From: Fictibacillus terranigra
GTDB taxonomy: Bacteria; Bacillota; Bacilli; Bacillales; Fictibacillaceae
Reading direction: 5' to 3'
DNA: 64,000 bases
Assembly: GCF_030412265.1 (NCBI RefSeq)
Contig: NZ_JAUHLN010000006.1
Location: 62,001 to 126,000, forward strand
Shown here: positions 60,765 through 64,000 of the stretch, one piece after another
Layout: every line of letters begins with the position of its first letter
Position numbering within the stretch: position 1 is the stretch's first letter
The notes under the pieces: model-generated
What the model saw: the letters and a program-made list of their open reading frames with translations, nothing else
The model's database searches: none
Told to the model about the DNA's origin: nothing
Made by a program: the position numbers and the translations under genes

Positions 60765-61223
60765 ATGGAGGATTACAATGATCAGCAGGAAACGGAAGGA
60801 AGAAACTGGGGACATATGCACAACCTCTGTAAGAAGCATTTGTATTTCCACGTTATTGTCACTATGAACGACGGCAAGAAAACGGAAGGGATCATAACCA
60901 ATGTGGATGGCCAGAACCTCCATATGATGGTTCCTCAGGATATTCAGCAGCAACAGGCTGGGCAAGGAAGCCAGCAAGGCATGCAAGCGATGCAGGGACA
61001 ACAGGGGACTCTGGGAAGAGAGGATAGTGAAGAGGAGAGGATATGGTTCGGGAGGCCATGGTTTGGAAGAAGGTTTTTTCCAGGCATATTTCCACTTGCC
61101 TCAGTGGCTGCACTTTCACTCTATCCTTATTACTATCCGTACCCTTATTACCCTTATCCACCGTATCCTTATTACCCTTATCCACCGTATCCTTATTACC
61201 CTTATCCTTATCCATATTATTGA
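60765..61223 (+). CDS. Sm-like protein with Gln-rich linker and Tyr/Pro repeat tail
   Basis: A 152-residue protein: Sm-like segment HVIVTMNDGKKTEGIITNVD (about 28-47), a Gln/Gly-rich linker (62-85), a short hydrophobic piece (about 105-122) and a tail of YYPYP/PYPYYPYP repeats encoded by 24-bp DNA repeats. Plan parallels the protein at 21462-21827. Likely a coat or surface protein. ATG at 60765 has AAGGAG 10 bp upstream; TTG two codons earlier is possible. Confidence 0.72.
   Translation: MEDYNDQQETEGRNWGHMHNLCKKHLYFHVIVTMNDGKKTEGIITNVDGQNLHMMVPQDIQQQQAGQGSQQGMQAMQGQQGTLGREDSEEERIWFGRPWFGRRFFPGIFPLASVAALSLYPYYYPYPYYPYPPYPYYPYPPYPYYPYPYPYY
61145..61207 (+). repeat. 24-bp in-frame tandem repeat
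   Basis: TTATTACCCTTATCC plus ACCGTATCC: identical units at 61145-61168 and 61169-61192, then 15 bp of a third. Encodes the Tyr/Pro tail. Confidence 0.9.
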
Positions 61224-62158
61224 CGGCCAGCTGGATCTCCAGCTGGTTCTGCTTTGGGCAATTCGTCCTTGTTTTCCATTTCATCAATCGCCTCTTCTTC
61301 CTCCTTCAAAACGCCATCATCTATTTCTTCTTTATAAGCGTAGGATAGGAGCAGTGAGACGAGTATGCCGCCGCCGATCAAATTGCCGATGCTAGCAGGA
61401 ACCAGGTTAAGCAGAATAAACTTATACCAGCTGATATCAAACCCTTCAAGGACCGTTATACTGAAATAACCCATGTTGGCCACAGCATGCTGAAAGTTTC
61501 CTGCTTCAAAAATGATAACAGGCAGAGCAATACCGAGAATTTTCCCCACTACATCTCGCGCAGCAGTAGCCAGGACCGCCGCAGCCCCGATTAGCCAGTT
61601 TGCCAGGATTCCTGAAAAAAGAACCTGAAACCAGCCCCAAGTTCCTCTATGTGTAAACTCCATTTTCTTCTCCATAAACATAAGTAAGTGATCATAGAAA
61701 TCACCGTGCAAAGATCCTGAAAAATTTAAAAGAAAACCGACAAACAGAGCTCCCACGAAATTTCCAATGTAACAGATGAGCCAAAATGACAGCAGTTTTT
61801 TACTGATCCAATACTTGCTCTGCATGATATAACTGGGCAGGAGAATGTTTACTTCTGTAAATAATATGGAACCGGACAAAAAGACCATTGCATAGCCGAT
61901 CATGAATCCAATGCCAGCCATTAGATTCATAATGCCTGCCGTATCAATTTCCATTGTCAGCAATACTGAACCAAGGGCTCCAAAAGCAATAAAAGCACCT
62001 GCCAGACTGGAGAGAATAAATTGAGCCATATAGGTGGTCTGCAGGGATTCTTTTCCTTTTTTAATAAACGTTTCGACGATTTGGGCAGGGAAGTAATACT
62101 GTCTTTCAGGGTATTTTTGCGCGGATTTAGAATGTGTCTTTCCTGATGGATTTCTCAT
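61217..62158 (-). CDS. Formate/nitrite transporter (FNT) family channel
   Basis: A 313-residue membrane channel with six helices. FNT marks: FIAFGALGSVLL (about 57), FLSGSILFTEVN (about 93), SFWLICYIGNFVGALFVGFLL (about 124; shown in part) and LVPASIGNLIGGGILVSLLL (about 250). It has a 35-residue polar front and an acidic C-terminal tail of about 40 residues, longer than usual. Transports formate, nitrite or hydrosulfide. Its stop overlaps the convergent gene by 7 bp. Confidence 0.9.
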   Translation of the reverse strand: MRNPSGKTHSKSAQKYPERQYYFPAQIVETFIKKGKESLQTTYMAQFILSSLAGAFIAFGALGSVLLTMEIDTAGIMNLMAGIGFMIGYAMVFLSGSILFTEVNILLPSYIMQSKYWISKKLLSFWLICYIGNFVGALFVGFLLNFSGSLHGDFYDHLLMFMEKKMEFTHRGTWGWFQVLFSGILANWLIGAAAVLATAARDVVGKILGIALPVIIFEAGNFQHAVANMGYFSITVLEGFDISWYKFILLNLVPASIGNLIGGGILVSLLLSYAYKEEIDDGVLKEEEEAIDEMENKDELPKAEPAGDPAGRQ

Positions 62159-62225
62159 TGCCGGCCTCCATTTCTTTAACTTACTTTCCCTTCATTACCC
62201 TCTCGTCAAACGGTGATTTTTATAC

Positions 62226-62276
62226 AAAAATAAGGCGCTGTTTATGTAAATGAACATAAACGTGCGCCTTATTTAA
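62226..62276 (-). terminator. Strong nested terminator downstream of the triple repeat
   Basis: AAATAAGGCGC and GCGCCTTATTT form an 11-bp outer stem and GTTTATG/CATAAAC a 7-bp inner stem. T runs on the minus side. It lies 640 bp after the czrA-like stop and 68 bp before the FNT start. Confidence 0.88.
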
Positions 62277-62371
62277 AATACTTGCTATTCACTTGTTGAT
62301 TTTCCTTTCTTTACTTAAAACACATGCCTAGCACTACTTGCAGACTTGCATCTTTCAGTTTATTTTTTCCT

Positions 62372-62481
62372 TTTTGGTTTCCCGCATGCCCACATGATGC
62401 GAAAATAGTTTTCACGGACTATTTCCTTATGCTCCATGATTCTAGCATGCTTCGCTTACGCTAGTCATTGGAACCACGTCC
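62372..62481 (-). repeat. Repeat copy 1 of three (~131 bp period)
   Basis: On the plus strand it runs from TTTTGGTTTCCCGCATG through AGTTTTCACGGACT and CATGCTTCGCTTAC to CATTGGAACCACG. An AAATAG/CTATTT hairpin surrounds TTTTCACGGA. Read on the minus strand it holds the micro-ORF at 62442-62468. Confidence 0.8.
62442..62468 (-). CDS. Micro-ORF in repeat copy 1 (MTSVSEAC)
   Basis: ATG plus seven sense codons and TAG, preceded by AGAGGA about 11 bp upstream. Shares V-S-E-A-C with the other two copies. Coding is inferred only. Confidence 0.35.
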   Translation of the reverse strand: MTSVSEAC

Positions 62482-62502
62482 TCTGAAATTTTAGTGTTTC
62501 CA

Positions 62503-62611
62503 TTTTGGTTTCCCACATGTCCACATATCTCAAAACCAGTTTTCACGGGCTGATTTTTTACTGGATATGATTCTGACATGCTTCGCTTACATTTTTCATT
62601 GGAATCACGCC
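62503..62611 (-). repeat. Repeat copy 2 of three
   Basis: Aligned 131 bp from copy 1: TTTTGGTTTCCCACATG, AGTTTTCACGGGCT, CATGCTTCGCTTAC, CATTGGAATCACG. The hairpin stem here is CAG/CTG where copy 1 has TAG/CTA, a compensated change. Confidence 0.8.
62558..62599 (-). CDS. Micro-ORF in repeat copy 2 (MKNVSEACQNHIQ)
   Basis: ATG to TAA, 13 residues, with AAAGG about 10 bp upstream. The stop of the other copies is a Gln codon here, extending the peptide by five residues. Confidence 0.35.
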   Translation of the reverse strand: MKNVSEACQNHIQ

Positions 62612-62627
62612 TTTAAGAGGTTATTTT

Positions 62628-62735
62628 GAAAAGCTGCTGCTTGGCAGACTCTGAAGAACCCGCATGCTCCACCTATTGTACTGCTTGATAGGTTTGTTTA
62701 GCATGCTTCGCTAACATCCTTCATTGGAATCTACT
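62628..62735 (-). repeat. Repeat copy 3 of three, shortened
   Basis: Keeps CCCGCATG (62659) and CATGCTTCGCTAACATCCTT, CATTGGAATC (62702 onwards), about 22 bp shorter in the middle and diverged in the hairpin part. Confidence 0.65.
62698..62724 (-). CDS. Micro-ORF in repeat copy 3 (MKDVSEAC)
   Basis: ATG to TAA with AGAAGGGAG 9 bp upstream, the best ribosome-binding site of the three, and the first to be met by a transcript running on the minus strand. Confidence 0.4.
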   Translation of the reverse strand: MKDVSEAC

Positions 62736-62919
62736 CCCTTCTCTTGTTACGTTTATAATACTGTATGTAAATATTAATTAAAATATTCAGAATAATCTAT
62801 TTTATCTAATTTTAGGGATTTTTGCTTGCTTCTGCCTATGAGAACAGGTTTTCTTTTAAAATTCCTGCTTTTTTCTTCAATTCTCAACAAAAAATATATA
62901 AAATCTTCACAAAATCTGG

Positions 62920-63246
62920 CTAGTCATGGCTCGCATGATGGATGGCCTGTTTAAGCAGGTCAATCACATGTTCATCGTCCATGGAATAAAACAAGGTGGT
63001 CCCTGAACGCCGGAACTTTACAAGGCGCAGGTTCTTCAGAAACCGTAACTGGTGGGAGACCGTAGATTGCAGAAGAGACAGAGCCTCTGTTATTTCGTTC
63101 ACACTGCATTCTTTTTGGGAGAGCAGATGCAGAATCCGGATTCTGGTAGGGTCTGAGAGAGCTTTAAATGTTTGCGAGACAATAAAAAGCGTTTCATCGT
63201 CCAGCTGTGTGTTTTCTCCTGATTGATGTTCACGATTTGAATCCAT
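62920..63246 (-). CDS. czrA: CzrA-like ArsR-family metal repressor
   Basis: A 108-residue winged-helix repressor. The recognition helix region reads [18 protein letters not shown] (about 53-70). The C-terminal helix has D-E-H and, 11 and 14 residues after that His, the H..H of IHHASH: exactly the alpha-5 zinc site of CzrA (Asp84, His86, His97, His100). It should release DNA on Zn or Co. No metal exporter is adjacent. ATG with AAAGGGGG 9 bp upstream; no terminator lies directly after it. Confidence 0.92.
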   Translation of the reverse strand: MDSNREHQSGENTQLDDETLFIVSQTFKALSDPTRIRILHLLSQKECSVNEITEALSLLQSTVSHQLRFLKNLRLVKFRRSGTTLFYSMDDEHVIDLLKQAIHHASHD

Positions 63247-63291
63247 CAGTAAAATCCCCCTTTTTACACTCATGTTATCGATCATACCTAA

Positions 63292-63678
63292 TCAGGGCGT
63301 GCTGGTCAAAAGATTGAACGAACGCGTAAAAGGAAGCCCGCCAAAGCTGTACGAAACGGTGATTTTTTTTACAGGTACACCGTGTAAAATACGAATTTGC
63401 CTTTCTCCTCCAGAGTCTAGGATTAACTTTCTAATTGAAATAAATTGATCGGATGACCTGTAAGCAGCTTCAGCAGGCACTTCATTATTATTCACATAAA
63501 AGGATTGCACCTTGATTGAAGCCCATCCTTCGTTCTTTACATTAATCCATGTTTCATTGGGGGATGCCTTAAGCCAACCCCCTATGGATAATGGTGGATT
63601 CAGGCTGATAAACAAATAGATGGCTGTGGCGATCATAGCTATTAATGCCATCAATCTGAATTGATATGTTGTTTTCAT
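63292..63678 (-). CDS. Membrane-anchored hypothetical protein, 128 residues
   Basis: One N-terminal helix (about 8-27, MALIAMIATAIYLFISL) followed by an exported beta-rich domain (WINVKNEGWASIKVQSFYVN). ATG at 63678 has GGTGGTGAAGG just before it. It ends 45 bp before the czrA-like start. Family not recognised. Confidence 0.75.
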   Translation of the reverse strand: MKTTYQFRLMALIAMIATAIYLFISLNPPLSIGGWLKASPNETWINVKNEGWASIKVQSFYVNNNEVPAEAAYRSSDQFISIRKLILDSGGERQIRILHGVPVKKITVSYSFGGLPFTRSFNLLTSTP

Positions 63679-63888
63679 CCTTCACCACCCGGCTCTTCCC
63701 TTATCACTGTTAATCTTTCTATCCTCTCTTATATCTTTAGCCGCCTGCTCTTTTTTATGACGGCAGCTTAACAAGGGCAGATGGATGGCATCAATAGAAA
63801 GAAATGAAGGAAAACATATGCAAAATAGTAAGCGATTTTTAGTTTCTCTGCTATGCTTTATGTAATTAGTATTTGAAAGGATGGTCTT

Positions 63889-64000
63889 GTGAAAAAAAAA
63901 GGTCTGTCTCTCATCACAGCTCTTTCCATTCTATCAGCTTTTCTATGGCTTGCGGGGCTTGCCTGGGTCATACAGGACCAGTTTTTTTCCGCTGGCAGCC
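63889..64000 (+). CDS. N-terminal fragment of a secreted or membrane protein
   Basis: GTG start with AAAGGATGG 5 bp upstream. The 37 visible residues are MKKKGLSLITALSILSAF and onward: a basic start and one hydrophobic helix, then QDQFF. It runs off the right edge; family cannot be told. Confidence 0.6.
   Translation, partial: MKKKGLSLITALSILSAFLWLAGLAWVIQDQFFSAGS

Noticed and set aside
62372-62735. CRISPR array for the triple repeat
   Set aside because: Unit is about 130 bp, with diverged copies and no short identical repeats or spacers; no cas genes.
62761-62800. AAATATTCAGAATAA as a CzrA-type operator
   Set aside because: Only one half resembles the 12-2-12 operator; the other half (TGAACA) is missing.

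Overview
The window reads as chromosomal DNA of a spore-forming, Gram-positive Bacillaceae bacterium, probably in the Fictibacillus/Bacillus neighbourhood. Evidence: AGGAGG ribosome-binding sites, frequent TTG/GTG starts, SAM-I and TPP riboswitches, a T-box, CtsR and WalR operators, and sporulation genes (YjcZ-type, Spo0E-type, PAS sensor kinase, Spo0A box). The genus is an inference. I see no rRNA, tRNA, IS element, prophage or CRISPR array. Nearly every gene ends at a clear intrinsic terminator.

Layout. 1-4.1 kb: an MBL-fold hydrolase fragment, two drug/metabolite exporters, glutathione peroxidase and a YjcZ-type peptide. 4.1-6.5 kb: a MutS2-like ATPase without the Smr domain, behind a long leader that has a sigma-A promoter, a 7-codon leader peptide, nested hairpins and a terminator. 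6.5-8.3 kb: homoserine dehydrogenase behind two tandem SAM-I riboswitches. 8.4-10.9 kb: a MurG-type transferase, an HPr-like protein without the phospho-histidine, a frameshifted acetyltransferase and a small spore-type peptide. 10.9-19.7 kb: a thiamin block of two TPP-riboswitch operons, ylmB-tenA-thiZ-thiX-thiY (pyrimidine salvage and uptake) and tenI-thiO-thiS-thiG-thiF (thiazole branch). 19.7-21.3 kb: glycyl-tRNA synthetase with a T-box.

21.4-31.8 kb is mixed: Gly-rich Sm-like protein, DUF1206 membrane protein, GDSL hydrolase, Dph6-type enzyme, CPBP protease, a holin-like type I toxin peptide, ClpE with two CtsR boxes, a BsuPI lipoprotein and a GlcD-type oxidase. 31.8-43 kb: PAS histidine kinase, HU, SDR, a sigY-yxlC-yxlD-like module with a matching autoregulatory promoter, truncated haemoglobin, the ywqA/ywqB-like SNF2/SWIM pair, a Spo0E-like peptide and an aldo-keto reductase. 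43-51.7 kb: a WalR-box wall protein, uppP, a MoxR/DUF58/DUF4129 operon, GNAT, CBS, AlkA, YtzI and a DJ-1-like protein. 51.9-57.3 kb: a carbohydrate operon (GH2 enzyme, binding protein, two permeases). 57.5-64 kb: small proteins, an NlpC/P60 hydrolase with its own WalR box, PAP2, YteA-like, an Sm-like YP-repeat protein, an FNT channel, a ~0.75 kb non-coding stretch with three ~130-bp repeats, and a CzrA-like repressor.

The two signals most worth following are the leader-peptide attenuator in front of the Smr-less MutS2 paralogue (6174-6533) and the triple repeat at 62372-62735, where each copy carries a micro-ORF ending Val-Ser-Glu-Ala-Cys.
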